NCBI RefSeq assembly: GCF_011074885.1
Contig: NC_054689.1
Span: forward strand, 1,302,001 to 1,366,000
Source of the DNA: Brettanomyces bruxellensis
Taxonomy: Eukaryota; Ascomycota; Pichiomycetes; Pichiales; Pichiaceae
DNA: 64,000 nucleotides
Direction: 5' to 3'
Shown here piece after piece: positions 50,201 to 58,894 of this stretch. The position numbers were made by a program, and so were the translations under genes. Position 1 is the stretch's first letter. Every line of letters begins with the position of its first letter. Under the pieces are notes generated by a model. It did no database searches. It was not told the origin of the DNA and worked only from the letters and a program-made list of their open reading frames with translations.

Positions 50201-52109
50201 TTTCATACCTCGGTGGATTTAGTTGATACCGTAAGAGGATTTTTTTTGTAGTTTCTCGTTCCTTCAATGGATGTAAAAGGAAGGATTCAGAATTTTTAGT
50301 TGCCATTTGCGACTTTGGAAATTCCCTGTGAATAGATGACTTAAATGCAGTCTGCGTTGCTTTGTAGATTTTTATATCCAGGTTTCCAGCATCTATGGCA
50401 GTTTTCTTTTCCTGAATCTCACTTTGAGTGTTACTTGGCAAATCTTTTTTCAAGGTATTGCCTGGTAATCCACTAGGAAGAGTATCCTTCTTTGTGTCTA
50501 AATCCGGGTTTTCAGCGTTATCACATGCATTGCTTTCCATCTCCGCTAGATTTTCATCAATATTGCCATCAGAATCAGATGGAGATACATTTTGTTCCTG
50601 ATTTTCATCTATGGAATTTAAAAATGTTTCTCCAGCTTGTGATAGCTTATTCGCATTGCTATGAACTTGGCCCAGAAGAACATCCAAAATATTTTCCGGA
50701 GTGACATTGTTTTTTTTAAGATGTAAAGTACTGATTTCTTGTATTTTTGGGGTATATTGAAGTATGCAAACACTCTCAAAGCTGGTAGGGTATCTTTGAA
50801 GCCATTGCCTCTGAATTATAACAGCGGTTTCATCCACACTGCATCCACGTTGACCTTTCTTAAAATACTTCATGGAACAATCATAGCAATATTCAAATTG
50901 CTTTCTCAACTCCTCGATCTCCACCCACTTTTCTCCTTTAAATTCTCGTTTGATATCATCAAAAAGCTTCAGCTTTGAAGTTTGTGGAAGTGACCTTTCC
51001 TTCCTTAAAAACATCACATCTGCTATTATAGCTTTCGTGGAACTAATATATTTCTCGTTTGGATATTTCAGTGCTTCATTTTCTGTCATGGATAAGTGCA
51101 ATGGTCGTTCTGCAATCTCTTTCCTATTTTCAATCCATGAGGCTGATGCATCCAGTTCAACTAGAGTACGTCCTATCCTTGGAAATTCATCGGGATCTAA
51201 GATATTCGAACCTTCTGCACCTTCATCAAATATGTAAGAGCTCATAAACTTTTTTAGCATAGGTGTAATCTTGAATCGGTTGAATGCTGTGAAGGGAGTA
51301 TCAAAAAATAATTGGTAATCCTCTCTATCTTTAAGAATTACTAATGGAGATCTCCAGAAAAACTGTGAAAGCGATATCCAATTACAACTGTAGCAGTTAT
51401 AATCGAGAAGGAACTGAAAATTATATCGAATATGCGCTTCGAAAGGTTGTATTTTGTGGCCAAGAATGGCACCTTCACTAAGCAAACGTGAGAGACGAAC
51501 TGTGTATCGGGGATTAAGCAAACTTATTTTCACAAACGGATCTGAACCAACTGAATAATTATAAAAGGGAACTCCTTTCACAACAGAAAGATCAGAAACA
51601 AAATTGGAAGCAGAATTAAAGCTGTTGTTATTGCTATCGTCACTACCAGGTGAAGCAGTTTCAAAATCTGATTCATCTTGCTCTTTTTCATTTTTCAGAC
51701 GGTTTCTTCTCCTAGATTTCTTTTTTAAATTTTCACCATCCTTCCGTTGAAATGATTGCTTCAACTTCTTGTTTATCTCGACTAATAATTTGCAGAGTCT
51801 GTTTTGAACTTCTCTATCATCTTTGGGAATGGGTCCCTGATATGGTATATATAAATAAGGAAAAATGTTGTGAACATGAAGAAGACAAGTGTGGCCAGTC
51901 TGTAATCTGCCATATATTCTAATTATCGGCACATCCTCAAACTCCTCCGTTAGCACTTCTTTTGTAGACAAGCCATTTATGGTAACATTTTGTTTATCTA
52001 TGGATGATGGCGCGCACTGATAAGAATCATATGCTATGATCTGAATCTTCAGATTTTTAGAATCAATGCACGAAATGTCAAATGAGGAAGATGAAAAGCT
52101 GGTGCTCAT
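47295..52109 (-). CDS. REV3: DNA polymerase zeta catalytic subunit REV3
   Basis: Encodes 1604 aa (S. cerevisiae 1504). The N-terminal domain (VRIYGRLQTGHTCLLHVHNIFPYLYIPY-type) matches B-family polymerases. An exonuclease-like domain is present without proofreading residues (DPDILSGYEIHAASWGYLIER). Polymerase motif A DFQSLYPSIIIAYN starts at 1081, motif B KMIANVTYGYTSATFSGRMP follows, and motif C YGDTDS is at 1246-1251. Two cysteine clusters close the protein: CILCNGILL...CPEC (zinc) and CSAC...CENYDCP (the 4Fe-4S site that binds Pol31/Pol32). It performs error-prone translesion synthesis with Rev7 and Rev1. Complete and intact. Confidence 0.97.
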   Translation of the reverse strand: MSTSFSSSSFDISCIDSKNLKIQIIAYDSYQCAPSSIDKQNVTINGLSTKEVLTEEFEDVPIIRIYGRLQTGHTCLLHVHNIFPYLYIPYQGPIPKDDREVQNRLCKLLVEINKKLKQSFQRKDGENLKKKSRRRNRLKNEKEQDESDFETASPGSDDSNNNSFNSASNFVSDLSVVKGVPFYNYSVGSDPFVKISLLNPRYTVRLSRLLSEGAILGHKIQPFEAHIRYNFQFLLDYNCYSCNWISLSQFFWRSPLVILKDREDYQLFFDTPFTAFNRFKITPMLKKFMSSYIFDEGAEGSNILDPDEFPRIGRTLVELDASASWIENRKEIAERPLHLSMTENEALKYPNEKYISSTKAIIADVMFLRKERSLPQTSKLKLFDDIKREFKGEKWVEIEELRKQFEYCYDCSMKYFKKGQRGCSVDETAVIIQRQWLQRYPTSFESVCILQYTPKIQEISTLHLKKNNVTPENILDVLLGQVHSNANKLSQAGETFLNSIDENQEQNVSPSDSDGNIDENLAEMESNACDNAENPDLDTKKDTLPSGLPGNTLKKDLPSNTQSEIQEKKTAIDAGNLDIKIYKATQTAFKSSIHREFPKSQMATKNSESFLLHPLKERETTKKILLRYQLNPPRYETYDDFLNSFEREFGMLKINYKSPYYSDRENYDNYPFYFAGKKFNLNCLDIEGLAHYQGVGNGEPHPDFDINPKIQSVWRFTAKAPNYNDVHKWLLEQPSNTFINRSLLLESEIEPITQKHTSTDKRFEEPIERKSTHFARLITLIMELHITTRKDLQPDPAKDSIGAIFWNFDKSHNPYPLNLPKAGIFLLRNNTVHMDIDWGNILNIPIRIFDEEEEMISSLVGLVELVDPDILSGYEIHAASWGYLIERCKIVYDIDLTIRLSRVCQKQRNKVGDRWGYTHASAIRITGRHMLNIWRQLRGETNLGSYSVENVTFQVLGRRIPHYSTETLTQWFTNNNPYSLSSLIWYYYHRIIIEGEIIEKLEIIEKITEQSRLLGIDFYSVIYRGSQYKVESLLVRLAKAEDYILISPSKKQVFNQDSLECIPLVLEPESALYRSPLVVLDFQSLYPSIIIAYNYCFSTLLGKMRDYKPGRYQKLGVTRQKFPPGIIPLLKDLITLSPNGLMFVKSTARKSLLAKLLTDILDARLLVKGTMGSLHNDHDVNKIYNNRQLALKMIANVTYGYTSATFSGRMPHSALADAVVSSGRETLLRAASEIESNPKWGAKVVYGDTDSLFVYLPGKTKADAFRMGTEMASYITHINPAPVKLKFEKVYHPCVLVSKKRYVGWKYEFEDQKEPIFDAKGIETVRRDGIPAQQKIMEKAITILFKTMDISAVKKYVCAQFSKIMRGQVNYKDFIFAKEVRLGTYKNEAYLPPGARVSKRKLSHDHRAEPQYKERVKYIVKRGFKGEALKNRCMSPDEFLKDNTAKLDAEYYITKVVVPPLERIFNLMGVDVRCWYNEMPKYLDYGNPRDTKFKGLNINYRKCILCNGILLKDSDKSLCPECAESKHETVLKLQEKLLIKEKQMSDISMICSACSQRITDYHQTKAEGSHACENYDCPLYYKRERTQMQLDILKTNIEKVSRDW

Positions 52110-52394
52110 AGCAATGGATTGAATTCAATACATTAAAAGAACGATACTTCCTGTTTGGTTGATGGCTGAAATTAAAAAGAGAGCGATTAGTGGTTTTTTG
52201 ATTAGAATATGCCATCTGGAATTGAACAAATCATGGGCGTGAAAAAATAATACTATACCAACGATACAACTGATAAAAAAATTCTAACGTAATAGAAAGC
52301 GGATCGCATTGCCTTCTGATGCTTTATATACTGTACCACTTAAAAATAGAAGTTTATCGACACACAAACATTTAAGAGATGAACACTTAGTCGT

Positions 52395-53153
52395 ATGATG
52401 TCGAGAAAGAAAATACTTTTTCGGTTTGATGAAGCTCGGAGTGTTTTAGAGGATCGACACCTAGTTCTCAACGACTATAACCCGGGAGAAACTTTGATCA
52501 AAAGCAAAGTCGAAGCACTAAGAAACCTTGTACCTCTGATACAAGAAAAGGATGGTAAATTAAATGTGCAATACAATTTTACAGAGCTTGCAGAAAAGTT
52601 GGGTTTAAGTAAGGGTGAGATATACAGACAAATAATTATATTTTACCACCAACAGGAAGCATTAAGAGAATCAAAGTCTACACCTTTCACGAAAACACAA
52701 ACAAATCATATAACAGAGGCATCTGAGGCTCCAAGTAAAATAGAACCCTTAAATGTATCGAGATTAGATGATAACACTTCTGATGTGAAATCTGCAACGA
52801 AAGAATTGGAGTATTTAAAACTCGAAGATGGTGACCTTAGTACGGCCAAGGAAAAAAGCAGTAAATCACACACCAGTGGTGGTAATGAAAGTGATCATCA
52901 GCTACTAACTTCAGATGATAGTTCGTTAGAAAGTAATTCTGAAGCTGATAATTTATTCAATATTGCTTCGGCTTCAACACTTCTCCATAGGTCACTTATC
53001 CTTGGTCATAAGAAACAGAAAAGGCATGTTTCTACTTCTGCAGATGATAAGGAAGAGACTTCGGTTGCCCCAAATAACGAAGATGACGATTTACTTTCTT
53101 CAGGAAGTCTTCGAGATTCGGTGTTAGCTGATGAGCTTTTAAAACATATATAA
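52395..53153 (+). CDS. Orphan protein divergent from REV3
   Basis: Encodes 252 aa from tandem ATGs (52395 and 52398). I do not recognise it. The N-terminal ~100 residues look folded: RKKILFRFDEARSVLEDRHLV and YNFTELAEKLGLSKGEIYRQII, the latter shaped like a small helix-turn-helix. The rest is Ser/Asp-rich and likely disordered, ending in the hydrophobic-acidic SLRDSVLADELLKHI. Codon use matches its neighbours. It shares a 285-bp promoter region with REV3. Confidence 0.75.
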   Translation: MMSRKKILFRFDEARSVLEDRHLVLNDYNPGETLIKSKVEALRNLVPLIQEKDGKLNVQYNFTELAEKLGLSKGEIYRQIIIFYHQQEALRESKSTPFTKTQTNHITEASEAPSKIEPLNVSRLDDNTSDVKSATKELEYLKLEDGDLSTAKEKSSKSHTSGGNESDHQLLTSDDSSLESNSEADNLFNIASASTLLHRSLILGHKKQKRHVSTSADDKEETSVAPNNEDDDLLSSGSLRDSVLADELLKHI

Positions 53154-53480
53154 GTGAAAGCTAAATGATGTAAGTCCACTACACAATGTAGAACCCCAAA
53201 TGTGTGATATCTATCGTATAAATTTATTTGAATGACTGGCCACAGAAGGAATGTATTTAATGGTATCTATATGATGAAGTTCATATATATTTTGCAACTG
53301 AATTTCGCCAAAAAAAAATAAAAATAAGAATAAAAATAAAAAAATAAAAAATGTATACTCGAGAAAACTGTTTCCAAATGATTAGACATCTGTCTTCCGT
53401 ATCGCTCGAAGCACCACAAAATTTCCAAAAAGCAAGGATTACTTGTTTATTAGAGATTGATCTGCCAGGATACAGCCAAA
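53154..53480. other. Intergenic region orphan gene-RTT102
   Basis: 327 bp with an A-rich block at 53310-53350; no gene seen. Confidence 0.5.
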
Positions 53481-54218
53481 ATGTCCTTGAGAAGAAGTTT
53501 GTACAAGCATTATTCGCGTAATTCTGCTTCCTCTACAAGCTTTTTGGGTTATGGTGATCAAGCTAATGGTGACAAGCATTGGGTGAGGGATTGGTACGAT
53601 CCTCCAAAAGTTTCGAAGGATGCAAATATGTTATCGAAGCAAAATATAATCATACCACCTTCTCACGCATCTGCCCCTATAACTCCTTTGGAATCAACCC
53701 CACAGACGCAATCGTCTCCATCACAATCACAAACGCCTCAACCAGTGGAAACCTACGGATTTAAGGTTAAGACATGGGTGATAACAGAGGAAGCACAAAA
53801 ATTTAAGGATTGCGAGAATGAAGAGAAAGATACATTGCTACCATTAGAAAAAATGAAGTATCAGGAGGATTCTGTCAATACAAAGCATGCAGCAGCAGGA
53901 GAATCAGGTCTCACTGAGGCTGAGATGAAATCTGCCGTTGGAGGACCCGGAGTTTCCAACAGTCTTTTTTCGAGCAGTGCTGCTGTAGAATACAAGAATG
54001 GAGATGGGTCAAAGAAAGATGAGAAGCCAAAGATTGAAGAGATCCCAGAACATCCTGAAAGTAGTGTGAAGATTGAAAGTCAAGACAAGACTGAAGTCGC
54101 CACTACAAGTTCCCAAAATGCTAATGAACAGGATAAGCAGGCTTCTTCCAGTGAAAATCGAGGAACAGATAGCCCAACTAAGGACAAAGATGTTGATGGA
54201 GACGTTGAGATGAAATGA
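53481..54218 (+). CDS. RTT102: RTT102, subunit of SWI/SNF and RSC
   Basis: Encodes 245 aa from MSLRRSLYKHYS; the longer open frame starts at a TTG. Two short blocks match S. cerevisiae Rtt102 (157 aa): DKHWVRDWYDPPKVS at 31-45 (ESWRYDWYQPSKVS) and YGFKVKTWV at 92-100 (YPFRYKTWL). A weaker AVGGPGVSNSLFS block and an acidic DGDVEMK end (KDVKMN) follow in the same order. Rtt102 stabilises the actin-related pair Arp7-Arp9 in the remodellers. The middle and tail are Ser/Glu/Lys-rich and disordered. The assignment rests on two Trp-containing motifs. Confidence 0.82.
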   Translation: MSLRRSLYKHYSRNSASSTSFLGYGDQANGDKHWVRDWYDPPKVSKDANMLSKQNIIIPPSHASAPITPLESTPQTQSSPSQSQTPQPVETYGFKVKTWVITEEAQKFKDCENEEKDTLLPLEKMKYQEDSVNTKHAAAGESGLTEAEMKSAVGGPGVSNSLFSSSAAVEYKNGDGSKKDEKPKIEEIPEHPESSVKIESQDKTEVATTSSQNANEQDKQASSSENRGTDSPTKDKDVDGDVEMK

Positions 54219-54615
54219 AATCTAAGTTCTGTTGTAAAGTATTATAATGTACATGTGTATTTGGTTCAGACAAACAAAACATTTATATAAGATCCGTGAA
54301 ATGGAGCTGAGTCAACGACTTTTATTAGATTAGAAAGTAACAATTTGATGATAAATAAAAAAGCAAAGCGAGCGCATATCTGTGAACAGATAGAAGAGAG
54401 AGGACGCAAAAAAAAGAAGCATTAACATACCTAACCCTTTCTCAATATGCACAGTTCAAACCCAGGTCAATAAATAACAAAACGCCAAAAAGCTAAAGAT
54501 CAAGAAACAAAAAGCAAGAAAACGGAAGAGGAATACAAAGTAAGAACATTTTAAAAAAAAAGAAACATAAAAAGCACACGTACAAATACATATACATAAT
54601 GAATGCGATACGTCT
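54219..54615. other. Convergent 3' region RTT102/Rua1-C gene
   Basis: 397 bp of A-rich sequence between converging genes; nothing else recognised. Confidence 0.5.
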
Positions 54616-55761
54616 TCAACTCGAAGTCGAGAACTGATGCTGATGCATAATCTGAAGATTTTTTCCGGTCTTGTGCTTCTCCTTAACATGTCTGAGATAT
54701 TTCAAGAGGCGGTGTTCCATTCGGTTTTCAGGCTTGAACTTTTTAAGGCTGATAAGTTCACCGCAATATGGACATTGGACAACTTCCACCAGTTGTTTAT
54801 CTTTCTGTGTTGAAGCCCATCCACGCACCTGAGGATCTTTAACAAGCTCACCATTGGAAAAAATTCCATGATATTGAATCATGTGGTGTAAATAGTTGGA
54901 GTCGTTTCTCTTATAAAACATTTTCTCGCAGTTATTTGTGAGATTTTCTCTGGAGAGCTCACAGTAAGGGCAAAGAGCGAAGTTGCCTTGGCTGAGTGTC
55001 TTGGTCCCGCCGGCATTGTCACCCGATGTGCTCTGCACATTTCCCAAGTAATTGAACTTTTTGTTCACTGCTGGCTCGTACATATTTGTGGTAAATTTCT
55101 TGTTCATTTCGAAGGTCACGTGGGGATCCGCATTGCTCAGTTGCTTGAAGTTCTTAAAAGTCAATCCATTATTACGCCGATAATATGGAAGAGGATTAAA
55201 TGGAGTGAATGGCTTATCAGGAATTGCTCCAATAAAATTGTAAGGTGTTTTCCCCTTGATAATAGTGGAATCTGATCTGGATGAATCGCTTCTCCTAGAA
55301 CTCTTTCTTCTTCTTCTAGGTGCGGTTGGCATTGGAATCTGCGTTGGAGACACTGGAAATATTTCGTTGTCAGAAAAGAAATGCTGATTGTCCATGGATG
55401 GAATGGCATTGAAATTCTCCGTGGTTTGGGAAAGCATGTTAGAAGACGTGATATAATTTCCAGCGGGCTCAGTTGGAATATCAGCGATGAAAGCTTGTTC
55501 TAGCTTTTCAACATCTCCAGAGGTGATTGTTTCAAACTCTTGGTTCTCAGCATTTTCTACTCTTTGGGGCACATTCTGATTGTTTCCACCTGAAGGAGTG
55601 AAAGGAGATTGATAATACTCATAATCATGATTCATGCCGGTGAATTGCTTAAAAATCGTTCCTGCCTGGGGTATGATCGATAACTCAGTCCCAAGGATCT
55701 CAGAAGGATCGTAAACTTCGATTTTTGCCGATGGTGTAGCCTGCGTTTTAGGCTTGTGCAT
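54616..55761 (-). CDS. Putative transcription regulator with Rua1 C-terminal domain
   Basis: Encodes 381 aa. The C-terminal ~115 residues carry two Cys/His modules: FALCPYCEL...MFYKRNDSNYLHHMIQYHGI followed by VQCPYCGELISLKKFKPENRMEHRLLKYLRHVKEKHK. That arrangement (CPYC, a K-x-S/D-x-Y-x-H-H-M-x-x-x-H-G-I core, then a second C2H2-like unit) is the fungal Rua1-C family, named after an Ustilago regulator. Upstream lies a basic patch RRRRKSSRR, a plausible nuclear signal, within disordered sequence. Targets are unknown. I know of no S. cerevisiae gene with this exact plan. Confidence 0.8.
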   Translation of the reverse strand: MHKPKTQATPSAKIEVYDPSEILGTELSIIPQAGTIFKQFTGMNHDYEYYQSPFTPSGGNNQNVPQRVENAENQEFETITSGDVEKLEQAFIADIPTEPAGNYITSSNMLSQTTENFNAIPSMDNQHFFSDNEIFPVSPTQIPMPTAPRRRRKSSRRSDSSRSDSTIIKGKTPYNFIGAIPDKPFTPFNPLPYYRRNNGLTFKNFKQLSNADPHVTFEMNKKFTTNMYEPAVNKKFNYLGNVQSTSGDNAGGTKTLSQGNFALCPYCELSRENLTNNCEKMFYKRNDSNYLHHMIQYHGIFSNGELVKDPQVRGWASTQKDKQLVEVVQCPYCGELISLKKFKPENRMEHRLLKYLRHVKEKHKTGKNLQIMHQHQFSTSS

Positions 55762-56721
55762 TTTCTTGAAATCCTAGTTGGTTTATTAATGAATTGAAAA
55801 TTATTTCAATGAATTTATTGAGATAGGCGAATCCCGCTCCGATCGGAACCGTAGAATAGGGAGTGCGAAAACTAGGGTTTTAGTATCTCCCGATTTCTAT
55901 GAGCTATTCAAGCAAGTTCGGGGGAAAAACAACAAAGTCTAATTTTTAGTATGAATTCAACGACAGTGTACATGTACTGTTAAACTGGTTGCTCCTTGTT
56001 CTGTTTAGCTACACAGTATTTTGTGCTTCGCCTTGTGTACCTGAAAGAATTCGTTATTGGTGAAAATCCCCGCTTCCTTGACTTGTAATTTTGGGATAAA
56101 TTTCTTGCTGTATTCTGGTACCCTATTTTTGATGTTTTAAAAGTACCTCAAGTAGAAATATAAGAGTTCAAATGGAGAAAATGATTGTGTCTGTTTTAAC
56201 AGACTACCGGAATAATTCTTACAAGAACAATAAACAAAGAATAGATTAAAGAATAAATACATTTGATTATTCTTGCCGCTGTTTCCTTGTGCATCTTGCG
56301 TGCTGTCGGCAATTCATCTCAATAGCTTTGTTGACATAATAATGCTCTTGTGAGGTTTTTATTAATCATTTTATTTTACATTACAGATAAAAAATTACGG
56401 AATTAGATAAAAGCAAGTATGCTTAAGACGGATTCTCTAATACCAGAAAGTTTTTTACTAAATAGGTAAGCAAAGGGAGACAGAAAAAAAAAAGCAATGC
56501 GCTGATCTTTCCACTGCATCCGTTCACCTGAACTTAGAAACTTCAGGAAATATTTCACGCGAAGCTTCATATTAGATTAATGGGAATCGGAAAAAAGTGT
56601 TATGTAAGAAACGCGTCTATTTGTAAACCACCCTATCAATGTTGAAGAATACTCTTGTCTAAGTAAGGAGAATTGCTGATTATCATACGCATTAGCGTGC
56701 TTATTTTGTAATTTCATTAAG
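55762..56721. other. Divergent promoter region Rua1-C gene/RFC3
   Basis: 960 bp with no coding frame. TCCGATCGGA (55838-55847) near the Rua1-C gene contains inverted CCG/CGG triplets like a zinc-cluster site. MCB-type elements lie close to RFC3. Confidence 0.5.
56557..56616. promoter_or_regulatory. MCB-type elements upstream of RFC3
   Basis: ACGCGAA at 56557-56563 and a perfect MluI cell-cycle box ACGCGT at 56611-56616, which is 106-111 bp upstream of the RFC3 ATG. MBF binds ACGCGT to drive G1/S genes in budding yeasts, and replication factors are typical targets. Regulation here is inferred. Confidence 0.65.
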
Positions 56722-57714
56722 ATGCCGAATAGAGAGTTGCATGAAAACTTACCGTGGGTTGAAAAGTACCGCCCTCAAAATCTTGACCAGGTCTATGGTC
56801 AACAAGAAACTATCCAGACTATTAGAAAGTTTGCCCAAGATGGCAGAATTCCACATCTTCTATTTTATGGACCACCAGGTAGTGGTAAGACATCTACAAT
56901 AATAGCATTGGCAAGGGAAATTTATGGAAAGAATTACAGAAATATGGTTTTAGAGTTGAATGCTTCTGATGATCGAGGTATTGATATTGTTAGAGATCAA
57001 ATAAAGAACTTCGCCAGCACTCGGCAGATTTTCAGCTCTGGATTCAAACTAGTGATATTAGATGAAGCAGATGCAATGACAAATACAGCCCAAAATGCTT
57101 TAAGGAGGATCATAGAGAAATACACTAAAAACACGAGATTCTGTATTCTTGCAAACTATGCACATAAAATAAATCCCGCTTTGATGTCACGTTGTACAAG
57201 ATTCAGATTCTCTCCGTTAGCTATATCGGCAATAGAAGAAAGGGTTGACACTGTCATTAAAGAGGAGAAGCTCAAAATCGAAAAGCCAGCTGAAAAATGC
57301 CTCGTTACACTCAGTAAAGGTGATATGAGAAAGGCTTTGAATGTTTTACAAGCTTGTGCGGCAGCATTGGATAAGCCTGAGGATACTATAAGCGTTGACA
57401 TGATTTACGAATGTGTTGGTGCTCCCAGACCTAAGTCTATAGAAGTGATATTAAATGCAATAATGGAACGAGATTGGACAGATTCATACTCCGTCATGAA
57501 TAAAATCCGTAAGACTGAGGGGCTTGCACTTATTGATTTAATTGAAGGATTTATGGATATCCTTGCAAAATATGAGCTCAAACCGCTCACTAGAATAAAA
57601 ATGATTCAGGGTCTCGGTGATATAGAATATGGCATTTCCAAAGGTGGAAGTGATAAGATTCAAAGTACAGCTGTAATTGGATGTATAAAGAATGCTTTAG
57701 AGAATGAAGCTTGA
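56722..57714 (+). CDS. RFC3: Replication factor C subunit RFC3
   Basis: Encodes 330 aa (S. cerevisiae 340). NLPWVEKYRPQNLDQVYGQ opens the AAA+ module; Walker A GPPGSGKT at 50-57, ELNASDDRGIDIVRDQI, Walker B DEAD at 114-117, sensor-1 region NTRFCILANYAHKI, and the SRC arginine-finger motif at 156-158. The C-terminal collar domain contains YECVGAPRP and EYGISKGGSDKIQ, as in Rfc3 rather than Rfc2 or Rfc4. It loads PCNA at primer-template junctions. Confidence 0.97.
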   Translation: MPNRELHENLPWVEKYRPQNLDQVYGQQETIQTIRKFAQDGRIPHLLFYGPPGSGKTSTIIALAREIYGKNYRNMVLELNASDDRGIDIVRDQIKNFASTRQIFSSGFKLVILDEADAMTNTAQNALRRIIEKYTKNTRFCILANYAHKINPALMSRCTRFRFSPLAISAIEERVDTVIKEEKLKIEKPAEKCLVTLSKGDMRKALNVLQACAAALDKPEDTISVDMIYECVGAPRPKSIEVILNAIMERDWTDSYSVMNKIRKTEGLALIDLIEGFMDILAKYELKPLTRIKMIQGLGDIEYGISKGGSDKIQSTAVIGCIKNALENEA

Positions 57715-57995
57715 AATATAGTAAACTTGAGTTATATAAGTTTATTTCCATATTTTTGTTAATGACCGATCGTGTTCATTTCATTTAAAATAGAGAAGGT
57801 ACAATGTAGAAACAGGCAACGTGGAAAATACATTTATCTGTAAATTATTTTTCTAACTAAAAAAAACTATTCGTTGAAAAGTGATGTTATATTTGGCCTT
57901 CAAAATAGCATATGTAAACAGGGATCCAAAATCGAAATAATTATACATTGTATTTGAGGATATTTTCCAACCCAGAGATACTACACTCACCAGGC

Positions 57996-58733
57996 ATGAA
58001 TGAACAGCAACAAGCAATCAGAAAACGAAGAAAAGTTCTTGATTTAGATCTCGACTCTTACGTTAATGTAAAGTCAAGATTGTTACAGTTCCTACTATTA
58101 GCAAGGCAAGGAAATATTAAACAAATAAAGAGCGATGATTTAGGCAAGATTGCGGATGATATTGACTTCTTCTTCTTTAAAACAAGACTTAATCTAAACC
58201 TAGATGCATTAACATATCGCAGAGTTACATCCGAATTTGAAAACTTTGACACAGATCTTTCGAAAAGATTGGTCTCCTTGATCGATATTCAAATTTCGGT
58301 TCAAACGGAGCTCAAACAAAAGATTTCTCGGGCATCGGAATTTCTTGGGAAGAGAAAGGAGCTCAATGATGTCGTGGTTCGTGTGCTGAAGCAGAGTAAT
58401 TCTTTTAGAATTTCAAAACGAGACTTTGATCAGCTCTTTGATGATGACATTGACGTTAGTGTGATATTATCTTCGGGAAAGGTTGTAAATAACAATAGCA
58501 ATGATTCCGATGCCATTGAATACGTATTTGACGTCAAAAGTTCGAAATCATTAAGTTCATCGTGTGATAAATTAACCAGCTTGTTGGAGGATAAAATAAA
58601 GCAGTACAACAAACTTAGAGATTCTGTTTCTTCAAAGCAACAAGCCTGGGTGAATATCTCCAGCAAAGTAAAGGAAGCTTTTAAAGTACTTGATGAAGGG
58701 ACGAAGGATTTAGTTAAATCATCTAAGGCCTAA
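57996..58733 (+). CDS. Coiled-coil protein, possibly THO complex subunit (THOC7/Mft1-like)
   Basis: Encodes 245 aa from MNEQQQAIRKRRKVLDLD; the open frame reaches 57948 only via a TTG. The first 130 residues resemble the THOC7 pattern: a short basic N-terminus, a helix RLLQFLLLAR, a second helix containing FFFFKTRLNLNLDALTYRR, then a long coiled coil (DIQISVQTELKQKISRASEFLGKRKELNDVVVRVL). The rest is Ser/Asn-rich with another coiled coil. THOC7 serves in co-transcriptional mRNP assembly and export. The resemblance is weak; a kinetochore coiled-coil protein is the main alternative. It follows RFC3 by 281 bp on the same strand. Confidence 0.7.
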   Translation: MNEQQQAIRKRRKVLDLDLDSYVNVKSRLLQFLLLARQGNIKQIKSDDLGKIADDIDFFFFKTRLNLNLDALTYRRVTSEFENFDTDLSKRLVSLIDIQISVQTELKQKISRASEFLGKRKELNDVVVRVLKQSNSFRISKRDFDQLFDDDIDVSVILSSGKVVNNNSNDSDAIEYVFDVKSSKSLSSSCDKLTSLLEDKIKQYNKLRDSVSSKQQAWVNISSKVKEAFKVLDEGTKDLVKSSKA

Positions 58734-58894
58734 TCAAGTGGAATATAATGTAATTCGCATGGTTATATCTCAACGTTCAAATTCAATACATATTACATCT
58801 TTTCTAATTTATACTACTTATCTAATTACCATTAATTATAAATTGGTTACAAAATCTATTTACATGCAGAATTGTTTACAGTACGACGCTATTC

